Positions 36,907 through 48,489 of a stretch of 64,000 bases of DNA are shown piece after piece (positions within the stretch are counted from its first letter, which is position 1; each line of letters opens with the position of its first letter). Source of the stretch: Phallusia mammillata (taxonomy: Eukaryota > Chordata > Ascidiacea > Phlebobranchia > Ascidiidae); NCBI GenBank assembly GCA_003260075.1, contig QLIY01000355.1, forward strand, positions 84,984-148,983, written 5' to 3'. The translations under genes were made by a program, and so were the position numbers. Below the pieces are notes generated by a model. That model was not told where the DNA came from. It was given only the letters and a program-made list of their open reading frames with translations, and searched no databases.

Positions 36907-39900
36907 TTACGTCACCCAGATGCACGTCATCATCTTCCATGTAAAGCAGGTTTCTGGAAGAGGTCGGATTTTCGCGACGCACTTTAGTTTTTGCGCCGAA
37001 TATTTTTCGTGTACAAAACTCTGATGACGTTCGCACTCTTCGCGATGGGTTTGGGCGAGGTCATTTGTGCACTCGCATACCTGCGTCAAAATAACATTTG
37101 TTTTCTGAATGTTGCGTCCCTTGTCCCGCAATTGGACTCCTATGTGACATTGAATTGCGGGTTGCCTTTTTTGGGCGGCTTGTCACATGGCAATTTTTCT
37201 GATTTATTTTGCATGCATTTTGACATGTTGTCCACCAGTTATTTGACGATAAAGTTGGGCTGCTTTTTTACAGTAGTTGTGCTTTTTGAAGAATTTGACC
37301 TCGTAATACTATTGCATACAAAGCTAGTTTTCTAGTCAAAATAGAGTCGCTGTGGTATCCCGCATTACAACCTTTGTGTGATTTTCCAAGCTATTAAAAT
37401 GCATGTTTTCTTTTAGTACGGATCCAAACTTTTGAGCTTAGGCGCATTGTCAAGCTATTATTGGCGCTACACTTAGGTTAAAATACAAGCTGTTCAAATA
37501 AATTCATTTGCTTCAGTGTAAGTGGTCAGACTGCTTTTGGTAACAAACATAATCAAACTGAGATTCTCGCCTTGTTGCATACTCGCATTTTGTTAGCAAT
37601 TCCTAAAACATAAGACAAGAAACTTTCACACGGTTTGAAAATGACATGCCTAAAAAACATCCTATTAACACCAAAACTATATAAGTAATCGCATATTCTC
37701 ACGTCCGACAAGTTGTCTTGCAAGCATTGTCGCACGGCTAGAGGAAAACGAGGGAACTTGTCACTTTCCGTGGTGTGAGAGTTGATGTTGGATTGAGTGA
37801 TTTTGTTCACTGAACTCCTGATAACTGATTAAATTTACGTAGTTAGGCAGTACAATTTAATGTAATAAATTTTACCAAGCATCGAGCAAATACATGATAA
37901 TAAATTTTTAATTTAATTAAAATTCTCTACTATGCTTCCTTATCTGCATCCCACTTTCACATTGCTTATAGGCTAATCAGGTTCCTTTCAAACGAATATA
38001 CACCTGTTTGACTTTATTACAGCATCGTTCATCCTAGAAGTTTTTTTGCTGTTTCGAAATTTAGTAAAAGTCCATGACCGAAAGGGTAGTTTGTCGCAAT
38101 AAATATTTTCTCTCGGTGAACCGTTTGGATACCCAAACTAATAATTAAACTCACACTCATTCAGATTTTGGATGGTTGAAGTTTTCTGTCGGGTAATGGT
38201 AAACCACGCCAGTGTGAGTGAAGCAGCAGCTCGAACCGATGGCGAGTATTTTAAGTATTTTCCATCTAGCAACGCAAGTTCGCAGAGATAATGCGACAAA
38301 AACACGATTTCGTCACATAATCCCGCTTTCTGCAAATGAAAAGCAGAGCACTTATGATGGGTCTCAATCTATTTTGTACACAAATGTAACTATTACCGAT
38401 TAACGATTTTAGCAGGCCATCTTAATGGCAGGCAACTCTACTGTAATCGACCTGTAGGGTATCCGCTACTGTTTAGGCATGTCCCTAACCGCAACAAAAT
38501 TTCGATAGATTATAGAACTTTCCGAAAAAGTAGAGTACAGTTTTAGAATGGTGCAGTAGAGTACAGTTTTAGATTGTTATGCTTTGATTGTGGGTCGGAT
38601 GGTAATCAAACGTTCGAAATGTTAAATAAACGGATTCAACGTAAATTAATGTACTGAACGTGAGCCTGGACACTGTTCTTGTTGTTTTAATTTAAAGAAT
38701 GACTTATTAGGTGAAATTGTACGTAAACAAGAACTGCAAAAGGTTTTTTTGTGTGTAAGACTTACGTATGTATAAGTGTTGTATCTTACTGTCATGACAA
38801 ACTGCAGCACATTTAACAGTTTTTTCGCTCTGAAACTCGATCAGCTTAAATTACAACGTCATCACAACGCAGGGGGCAAAAATGTATCCGTTACCTCAGA
38901 GAAGATCATGAGATACTGGTGGGGGGTTGGCACTGCCAGTCTGTATTCGAAAACCCGTAAAATCAATCGCTCCATCATAAGCACCTCAGAACGGGAATAG
39001 GTGTCGGCAGTGACGTAAGCAAACTCGTCAGCGTCTGGGGGGTAAATCTCTTCAAACTTGGCCGCTAAGAACATAGCTGTGGTGCCTAGAACAAAAAAGT
39101 GCTTTGAGTTTAGTAAGTTTCGTTTGAAGCGGTTTGCTAACTGCGGGACATTAGTCATGGGTCATGTGAGGTGCCTGGGTCACTGCTGAGTATTTTTGAA
39201 CGGTTCACTTAGGGTTGCTCCAAGGGGGTTGTGTTTTGAAAGCGATGAAAAACGTTTACCCGCCCCCCTAAAATCTAGTTATTTTAGTGTTGGTTGCACA
39301 AGGAGTTAGGTTATGATTGATAACGATGATAAATTAGTTTGGCCGATTTATCTAATCTAAACGTTATATGTTTGTTATTTCAGGTGTTTTTAAATGCTAT
39401 TTTTCAGTGGCATAGTGAACATAGTCGGTCCCATTGTCAAATTGTCATAGCTGAGCACTTTTTTCGTATAATTTTACTGTTTCCAATTAAAACCAAAATG
39501 AAATTAATTTGCTGGCCTACTATAGGTGACTTGAATTGGGGCAATTAGATATGTGCATTTTATTGTAAACTGGACCCTGCACGAAATTAAAATAACTGTT
39601 ACTGACCCAGCAATTGAAGCTTGGCTCTCGCGACCGACATGGTGGACAAAAATCGATCAACGTACGAAACTGCAAGATACAGCGTTTCATTGTGAAGTTT
39701 GTACTCGTCCTGAACTTCTACAAGCCAATCCACAAGCTTGACTCGCATAGCAGCAGTTATCTCACTCTGTTCGTCTAAATAACCAGGGTTTGGCAAGTAT
39801 TTTGCTTCTGATATCTTCATGCAAGTTAGAATGTCCCCAACGTAGTCGTCTTTTACATATATTTTGCTCGAAAATGGCTTGTCTTCGAGATGTTCATTTT

Positions 39901-40378
39901 GTCTTTGAGCATTGGATTTATATCCTGAAGATTCTGGGTCTTCAGTCCCATCACTTTCGTTGACACTGGCAAATGAAGCGTCGGACGGGGTGTCCATGCT
40001 CATTGACTCAACGCTGTGTTGTGAGACTTGCAAAGGTGGAAAGTAATGACTTTTATTCATCTCAGCGTTTGAGGCCTTTGTTCCTACATCCCCAACAATT
40101 TTATTTCCCGATAGAACTCTTAAGGGTTGTCGGTAGATGTTGTTTCTAATCACACCGTTGTTGTAGTTATCACAGAGTTGGGTTTGTGAGCTTAAGGGGT
40201 GTTGCTTGCTGGTTTGGAGCTGGAAACATCCAAGACGAGAGGAGCAAGTTTCAAAATCTTGACTGCTCCTGGAGCGACGCATGCCAAACCATTTATGGCC
40301 GGTTTTAGCGGCCCGCGACGGTTGGACCCTCGGCACATTGGGGTCAAGTTGTCCAAGGGGCTGTCTCTCGCCAAGCAT
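36907..40378 (-). CDS. CCNA: Cyclin A
   Basis: Five coding exons: 40378-39607, 39085-38895, 38329-38155, 37809-37703 and 37080-36907, with matching phases, giving 472 residues. It is the regulatory subunit for Cdk1/Cdk2 in S phase and mitotic entry. The N-terminus has a classic destruction box, RQPLGQLDPN (R5, L8, L11, N14), for APC/C-driven degradation. The cyclin box starts near residue 211 with MRVKLVDWLVEV, followed by DEYKLHNETLYLAVSYVDRF and AAKFEEIYPPDADEF. The FEEIYPP string and TADTYSRSEVLMMERLIL identify cyclin A, not B. The second cyclin fold ends VHEKYSAQKL, matching the family's REKYKNSKY region. A lineage-specific insertion of about 25 residues lies between the two halves of the C-terminal fold (junction of exons 38329-38155 and 37809-37703). 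The ATG was chosen because the frame upstream has no other ATG and MLG matches the vertebrate cyclin A2 start. Confidence 0.95.
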
Positions 40379-40633
40379 ACTGTTTTTCTGAAACATGCAA
40401 ATTGTTCTTTTTTTACTTCATTTGTTAAGTCAATAATCTATTCCTACCAGCTGGTATGTTATCATACTACCTCTTACCTTGGCACAACCGTTTAAACCTC
40501 TGAATGTGAGCTTAGAAGATTTGTTCTTTTCTTTGCACTCTCGATTTGTTTTACTTGGAACGGTACTAAAACTGTGCAAGCTGCATTTACATTGCACTGA
40601 ACTGTTATGATGTGCTTTGTAAAACAAAAACAA
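40379..40633 (-). other. Cyclin A 5' UTR with upstream exon
   Basis: An acceptor (ATGTTTCAG) ends at 40388, 10 bases before the cyclin A ATG. A good donor, AAG then GTAAGAG, ends an upstream exon at 40478. That exon is open in the cyclin A frame to about 40633 but has no ATG, so it is best read as 5' UTR. Its 5' end is not defined. Confidence 0.6.
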
Positions 40634-41567
40634 ATATCAATCAATGATTTGACTATGTCGTCATAAAACTATAACAATGAGTTAACAAAGACAATGGATT
40701 GCAAATGATCAGCTTATAACAGCTCATTTAGTCCCTAGTGGATGTTATTTTATAGAAAAACTGTCTCTAGTGGTAGACTTATTGTTAGAAAGGAGTACCA
40801 GGAAATACAGCACAATGATCCTAAACCGCTATTGTTTATTACACAGTTAACTGAGTTTGTAGTGGAATATTGCTGGAGTTGCTCTTTTGCGCCCCCTTAG
40901 GGAGTGGTTTTAATTTCTGGCTTTTTATAGTTGAATTACACAAAAAATATTGCAAATATATTTCGAACGATTAGAAAATTGTAATTTACTTTAACCTAAA
41001 GTGTTTTTCACATAGCAACCATATGTGGCTACCGGTAACTACCTTTAACCAAGTAGGAAACATGGTCACATTAATTTTTTCAAATGTTGTATTGTCTTGT
41101 TTCAATTTCGATACTGATATATAAAATCGAAACAAAAAAGTACAAAACAATACACTAGTGTAACACAATCAGACCCCTGTTGGAAACTTCACGGGGTGCA
41201 GCACTTATTGCTGTTGTGATCATTGCAAACAGAAAACATTTAGTTCTATGTACACGCGTGAGAAAAGTTTGGGTGTAAATTCAATTAATCTCGTATGTTG
41301 TCTTCCAAGGTTAAGCAACATAGTGTTTAAAACTTAAAACAATAAAATAAATTAGTTACCACTACCCAAAAACTTGCCGCGCTTCATAATTAGATAACAG
41401 GGATATCTATGCCTAATTATTGTGTCACAAAAAATTAAAATGCGTAAACGAGGAAAAAATGGTTGAGAAATTTACTCTAAGAACATGCTAAAAATACAAG
41501 TAACACTTCTATCTACTCTACAGTGTATATTATTACAGTCCTAAAAAGGCTCAGTAACGTTGTTTAA
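40634..41567. other. Intergenic, cyclin A promoter side
   Basis: About 0.9 kb of AT-rich sequence lies between the cyclin A 5' exon and the 3' end of the SLC5A gene. It must hold the cyclin A promoter, but I recognise no specific element. Confidence 0.4.
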
Positions 41568-41696
41568 TCAAAGTGACGTAACAACAAAATTTTCAGCTCT
41601 TCCGGCAGTTTTTTATTATAAAAAAACTGCCGGAAGAGCTGAAAATTTTGTTGATACGTTATGCCTGGCAGCAACAGTGTATTCAAAGTGACGTAA
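41568..41696 (-). mobile_element. 101 bp hairpin element with 14 bp target duplication at a stop codon
   Basis: TCAAAGTGACGTAA occurs at 41568-41581 and 41683-41696, flanking a 101 bp insert (41582-41682). The insert holds a perfect inverted repeat: arms of 32 bp at 41583-41614 and 41621-41652 with a 6 base loop. The right-hand copy of the duplication is the end of the SLC5A coding region including its TGA, so insertion was immediately 3' of the stop. On the mRNA strand the loop region supplies AATAAA (41617-41612). A diverged relative lies at 29903-29969. Confidence 0.88.
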
Positions 41697-44600
41697 TTTT
41701 GGATTCGCTGATGCCCGAATTACTATCGTCAGTTACATAAGCAACGTTGGTATTTCCTTTTCCTTTGATTTCTAGCTCATTGACGTCCGCCCAATCGTTC
41801 TCGGTTTTGCCTGTGTTTTTTACCGACTCTTTCTCGTCTCTGTATTTGTCATAGGGCACTCCGCACCATAGAAATCGTCGCACCTTCTCAGGAAGCCACT
41901 TGAAGATTGGATGATCGAAAAATGGGATCGTGACACCAGCTGGTAAGTCACTGGGACGTTGGTAACCTGTTTGGACGTTTTAAAAGGTTTGCCTTTTAGT
42001 TTTAGGTTTGTTTAAATCGTTAAGGTCTCCCATTCCAACAATGCAGTTTTGGTTATGGTCAATGGTCATAAGTTTATGGACATTTCGTAAACAGTGTAGA
42101 GGGGTTGCTATTTTTCACATATTTGACGTTACGCGAAGAAAATTAAAACTTCGAAAGTTGTTACTTTGTCTGGTATTTAAAAACAAACAGGCAAAAGTTT
42201 GGGATTGTATCAGTAATATATAATATAGCTGTTTTTGCTGGCAACTGTAAGACTTTATTTTATAGTCTCATAATCCATTTATATACGGCATACGACTGCA
42301 GACCCCGCTACTTTATTTACTTCTAAAGGAAGCAACCCGGTGCCCAATAAGATAGCATTACGATTGTCACCTGTTAGAAACGAAACGATGTGTCCAACAA
42401 TCAATGCGACGACAAATCCAAAAACTCCGTTATACGCGTAGGAAAGCGAATACATTTCGGCAATGGGTCGTCTGTATGCTTCGGTCGTGGTTTGCAATGC
42501 ATCTGTATATTCAGCGTGAGTGTGGTTATTATGTCAGTTTCATGACGTCATATACTGTATGTTCTTCTAGAGAAAGTGTATTATGTAAAATATGCCTGAA
42601 ACATACTGTATGTTCTTCTAATCTATTTTTCGTCGAAACAAACAAAATGTCGCCCTAATGCGCTTAAACGAAAAGCATAAAAGAAAACTATTAAGTAAAC
42701 GAAACTCGGGGCTCAACCCGCTTGTAATACGTCCCTGAAATGGTGTTACGCTGTTACCTGTGGTGAAAACATCGGGACTAATAGTTGTGTTCGGAAATAC
42801 GCAATCCACTGTACTGCGTTCCAGCACTCGAAGATATTTATTCGGCGGCGGATAAATTGTGCTTCCTATGTAACACCAAACTGATACTGATAGTCCGCCT
42901 ACAACACCAGTGAAAGCTCCCTGGAAATGCAATGCAATAAATTGTGTTTGTTGGCAATAATCTTAAACAAAACTGTATTCATTCGATTGTAAGTCGCGCC
43001 TTACAAAGTTTTTACCCATCGAGGGTGGCTTACATTTTTATGACATGTCTATCAAATCTTTGCATATTGACTTTACATGTCAAAAACACTGTGCTGGGTA
43101 CAATTATTTGGGTGACTTAACAATTGTTGACAATGGGTTGTACAATGGAGAAATAGTGTTATTAAACGATTGTACATAAAATCAAAAAATGCGGCTCACA
43201 ATCGAGGACGGCATCCATTAATTTCAGCCCACTTAAACCCGAGTTGAACTAAATTAAAGTTTACAACTCCCGTATACAATGAGAATGACGCATTCAGGTC
43301 ATGCTCCAATAAAACGAAGTACAAAAACCTTTGTTCAACCTCTAGAACCTCTAAATTTTATTCGGTCCATAAAAGCTTCCAAATGAAAATTCTGTTATTT
43401 TTTCGGTTTCATATCACTCGTAAAACTCACCCATGAATTGCACCACGGAAAAGCCCAAGCCATTGTAAACAGCGCAACGATGGGTCCATTTATCATTGAT
43501 TGGATGCTAAGTGCAGCGTTGAGAATTCCGCCTAGATTCGAGCCCAGGGCCGCCATTGCTAAGCAGCATCCGCCAAAGAAAATAATCAAAATCTGTCTCG
43601 AAAACAATTTTAATGGAGAAATTCTGACCTGCTCTTTTTGGATATAGCTCCTTGCACTTTTAAATGAGGTTTAAAAGTCTAAAGTTTAAACGAGCTTAAC
43701 CATTCAATTGTGACAGTGCTATATGCAGGATGCCATTGACATGGATTCCCAAAAATTTACAAACGAAAAATTTAATTCATACCAAACGAAACAAACGTGT
43801 TTTTGCATTTATGCAAGTCATGACATATTGGATTGCTTAACTACGTATAAGAGTTTAAGCAGATGTTCTCAAACCGTTTAGGATTCTGGCACATGAACAA
43901 AGTTTTTTATCCCAAACTTGTTTGAAGAAATAATTTTGTACCTTAGAAATCCACACTTCTTGTGTCTGTGTTAGCTTCTTATGCGGTTTTATAAAGTCCT
44001 CCAGAGTAACTGTGGCCATTGCGTTTATTCCGGACGATACGGTGCTGACAAAATAGTTAAATATTGTTTTTTTTCTGAACAAGTAACCTGTGAGTTGCAA
44101 CAAAACACTTTTCTGAATAAAATATAGCTTTTTGACAGTCCCTGTAAAGCTAAATCGACGCACTGATAATAATAATTTGACATCAAACATTTTTTTTACT
44201 CTGCGTAATCATAAACATTTTGTCTATCACAGAAAAAGCGGAAAAGTTTGAAATGCCATTGCAAGCCGCATAATAACAATCGATCCGATATCTATAAAAG
44301 CGTGAATGCTGAAAACTAAATGTTGTGTCACCCTTCGCCACTGATATATATCGGACCCATAATGTTACCAAAATATTCATCCCGACTTAATATAAATCAT
44401 TTTTCCATACAAACTAGCATATAGCTCTAATTTAGAAAACAAAACTTAACTAACACAGTTTTACCTTAACGTGCCACTAAACACACTGCACAAATAAACG
44501 CCTGGGAGACCAGGAAAAGCGTAGAGAACATCCATAACAAAGTAAGGCATCAGTTGATCGGTTGCTGACACCCACCCAGCATCGTACGGGTCACAGTTCG

Positions 44601-47600
44601 CGTAATAAGCGAACATGGTTAGGCCTGACAAACCGGCCAACACCATAATGGTACACATTCCGAATGCGTTCATATAGACTGATCTAAATAAATGAGAACA
44701 CAGAAATTAGTATTTGCAGATTGTGTGCTTGAGTTGTGATTTATAACAGTGGTTCTCAAAGGGGGAACCACTGGGGAAACCACTAGCTAAACTCCAGGGG
44801 GGCGTGGGTGTAGGTTTACTAGAAACATTCAACAAAAGTCTAGAGCTATTTTTTATAATTTGCAGAATTGAGTGTATGTTGCAAATATCTTTTTTTTTTT
44901 TATCTTTTCCGAACCTAAACCACAAGTGGCACTAAACCAGTATTTTATGAGTAAAATCCGGGCTGCATAAACATATATTATGTTAACTTGACGCAGGCCA
45001 AGGGATTTACAAATTTTGCCTTGGGAAAGAACCATTGTACGTTCGTTTTTTGGGTGCGGAGTTAAATTTGCGTAGTAGGCGCCTTGCTAAAAACTTGAAA
45101 ACAATTTTCTCGTAGTTTTATTCGTTGATTCCTTAGTTAGAGAGGGCAATAGGATTGTAGTGTTAATTATATTTGGAGTTAGCAAAATCGGCACTAGCGT
45201 AGATAAAGTAAAAGACTCGTAGTAAATAATGCATCTATAATATCTGAAAATTAGTCGAAAAGAATTAGAAAAGACAATTAGTCGTACAACAGGTTAAACT
45301 TTACTTACGCTTTTGCGTGACGCTCAGATTTGCAACACAGGTATCTTGGGGGGGGGGTGTGGTACAATACGTTCCTACCCATGCCATGGTTCCCCCCACA
45401 ATAATTGACCAAAACGTGTGTCGAATACGAGGGTCGCCTTCGAAGCTGTAATAAAAAAATCCCGTACATATTGTTACTTTTAATTTATTTTCGTTACAAT
45501 TTGTTTTTGGAAAATTTGAACCGAATTCTGTTTCACCTCAAAAAGCAGTTTTATTCCAACAAATAAAAATCAATAGATGTGGTCATCGACCTCTTTACCC
45601 TTATGAAGGCAACAAACCTACCCCTACGATCGCGGACCCACTTTTACGTGTTTTTTTAACTTTGTTAAATTATACGCATATTTGAAATACTCATTTGTTC
45701 AAGATAATCAACAGCAAGAGTATCATAGTCGTATTTTTGCGGGTCAATTTTTCTAATTTAGTAAATTAATATTCAAACATGGCTCTCTATAGTTAAACTT
45801 GCACACTTTTATATGTTCACCCGGTCACCAAGTTTTCGTACCACGTCCAAAAAGCAAACACAAAGGCCATAATGCAAGCAGAACAAAATAGAAAATTCGA
45901 CTTACTGAATAAAATTAATACGCCCTCGTGAGTTTGCTATTTTCCATACATTTTCCATCCCTCCTAGTACAATGCATCCTTGTATAATAACAGCAATGAA
46001 TCCCACGGCCATGACGATGCATTGAAAGACGTCAGTCCATATGACCGCCTTTAGCCCTCCCAGTGTTGTGTAAAACGTGCACACCACACCCGTAACGGCA
46101 ATAGAGGTCCATGAATCCAAACCAGTCACTAAAAAAATATGTTCATACAATTTTTTTATTATTATACATCTACAACGCTGCTCTTGGTGCACATCGCACA
46201 GAATAAAGCTGCCATAGAGGTAACGTAAAAACTAGTCATTTTTGATGTATTTTGTAGGTACTTTTTATTTTTAAGGTATTGAAAGGTATTTTTTAGGATA
46301 TGCGTTTCAATTTATCTACAATTTTGTTGCATTTGTCCTAAAATATCAAGAATAGGGCTGTTATCAAACAAATAATTATTTGATTACAGTATTTGAAATT
46401 TTTAATTATTTGAAAATTTATCAAGTAATTTCTAACACATTTCAAATAATCAAATATTTTTTTCCTATAAGTTAACCTCGATATATGCGCAAAATCAATT
46501 TACTTGAACACATTGGTAACATTTTTATGAAATAGAGGTTACACAGAAGCACTATGCAACATATGTTTTAGCCTTATATTATTGTTTATTAACCCATTCC
46601 CCCAAAAATGTTGGACAAAAATGCATGACAATTTACTGTTTATTTTACTGTTTATGGACTTGCAAAATTTCGTTTAGTAATTTCCGCTGGGATTTTCATT
46701 CCTTATTTATTAATAACTCTGGGCCTTATGGATCAGATATTCTAAATTATTTAAATTGTTTGAATATTTGATTTGAAGGGAGAAAAATTATGAATGGTAC
46801 ATATAATACCGAATGTTACATATAACCAAATTCCAACTTAATTATATTACCTTCGTTGAGCGCCAGGGATGGTGCGTAGATAACAATTCCAATATAAATC
46901 ACCTGGTTGATGATGAAAATGGTCGTGGCCATCACACGAATGTATTTACTGAACCGTAATTCAAGATACTGTAAAAACAGACAAATTTCCTTGTTGTAAC
47001 ACAATAAAATCCCTGTTTTGTAGACAATAAAATCACTTTTAACCGAACAATAGCAAACATCAGATTTATGCTATTACACTTTTTCGGTATCGATTCCCGC
47101 AAAACTTATGTTTTTTATTTGTCAGCCTCTGCAATGATTTTTTGTCGTGTTACAGTCCACTAAACACTACCAGCAGTTGAAATACGTCAGTTTCGAAAAT
47201 GTATATGAGGGCATTGGCCAGACCAAGAGGCATTCTACCACACTAAATGCAAAGACGAGAGTATAAAATCCTAAAATCGCAATAATCTTGTTCGAAATAG
47301 TGGAATCTGACTTGCTCAAGTTTTAGGTAGGTTAACGTTAACACATCGAAACGAATACAGACGCTTTTTAATTAAAAATAGTTTTTCACCTCATATGTGC
47401 TTGTGATGTGTTGTCTGTAATACAGAGGAATGTAGATTTCCGCTGACACAATGGCAACAATAATGTAACTGAGCATATACCATGCGAACATCGTTCCGTA
47501 AATATAAAACTCTGACGGGGTACCTATAACTGGAAAAACAAAAACAATCCGTTTCAAAGAAATTCGACAATAAAAGAACATGCACAATAATGATGAGCCG

Positions 47601-48489
47601 CATGTGCGAAAGGTGCTCGGCCTAATCCTTATTTTTTAATATTACATAAATGATGTAAAAATATGATTGTAGTACCTGGTTGTTAGCGGGCCTTAAGCGT
47701 TGGGCCGAAACCCGAAAGTACGTACAAAGCCCTTTTTTCAAAGCCCGAATTAGGCGCCAAGGCCTTGTTTACCAAATGAATCAACTTGGCCGACATATCT
47801 ATACAACGGCGTAATAAATGTTCGGCTGCACGCAACAAACTATTGTACACCCTGTTCGCATACAAATTCGTACAAAGGAAGTGGAATTACGACGCACATG
47901 TGGCAAAGTTGGCATTTGCAGGCCTGCATTTTTAAACCTGACCCGTTTTTTTAAAAAGTGTTTGGTGACTATGGGTGATATTGAAAATATTATTTAAGTA
48001 TTTGCTTATTTCCATTTACCGAAGCACTTCACAAAATAACCATTAATCGGGTACGAGCTTGGTTTGACCTATATATACATATTAGATGTATTCCCCTCCC
48101 TATAAAAACAAGTGCAAATTTGTGACCCTTAGTAGCACTTAACGGTTTCATGTATAATTGCTTTTTAGGTTTTTTGTCGCAACTAGCGTGTACAGCAGTT
48201 TTGGCCCAGAATGTGTTGGCTAAGACACCCCAGCTGCCTCTTATATGTATATATCCCTGTCCTCAAATCAACTCTATTTACCTGTTATTGCAGACAGGAA
48301 TCCCGCCGTGAGAGAAAATCCCACCGGAACTGCATGCATTTGTCGTCCTCCCATCAAGTAGTCATCGCTGTTGTTTGTTTTCTTTCTCGAAATGAGAGCA
48401 AAGAAAATTCCTATACACGCTGAGATAAGAAACAAACCACCAAAAACAACGTAATCCCAAACTACGAAGGAACGAGTGATTTCTTCCAT
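41683..48489 (-). CDS. Sodium:solute symporter, SLC5A6/8/12-like (frame broken by a homopolymer)
   Basis: Eleven exons: 48489-48282, 47523-47390, 46968-46851, 46128-45906, 45445-45309, 44683-44465, 44044-43942, 43592-43431, 42920-42758, 42502-42371 and 41966-41683. All phases match except within 45445-45309. The protein is about 627 residues after allowing for that break. It is a multi-pass plasma-membrane transporter that couples sodium to uptake of monocarboxylates, vitamins or similar solutes. Family signatures include [82 protein letters not shown] and [12 protein letters not shown]. It belongs to the SMCT/SMVT branch; the exact substrate cannot be told. The C-terminus ITSL fits a class I PDZ ligand, as in some SLC5A8 proteins. 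In exon 45445-45309 a C10 run (45348-45357 on the + strand as G) replaces the expected NQAQVQ region and shifts the frame. One more or two fewer bases restore [13 protein letters not shown] and the downstream phase. Confidence 0.93.
44747..45037. mobile_element. hAT-type MITE in an SLC5A intron
   Basis: The left end CAGTGGTTCTCAAAGG and the right end, GGGAAAGAACCATTG, read on the minus strand as CAATGGTTCTTTCCC, form diverged inverted termini of the common CAGTGGTTCTCAA type. The interior has no coding capacity, and I could not find a clean target duplication. Confidence 0.7.
46340..46770. repeat. AT-rich low-complexity stretch with repeated CAAATAAT/ATTATTTGA
   Basis: Several near-palindromic CAAATAAT and ATTATTTGA words recur through this SLC5A intron segment, suggesting a decayed inverted-repeat element. 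Boundaries are not defined. Confidence 0.35.

Noticed and set aside
40430-40633. Upstream exon as coding N-terminus of cyclin A
   Set aside because: It is open and in frame but has no ATG; the MLG start with the adjacent destruction box fits cyclin A better.
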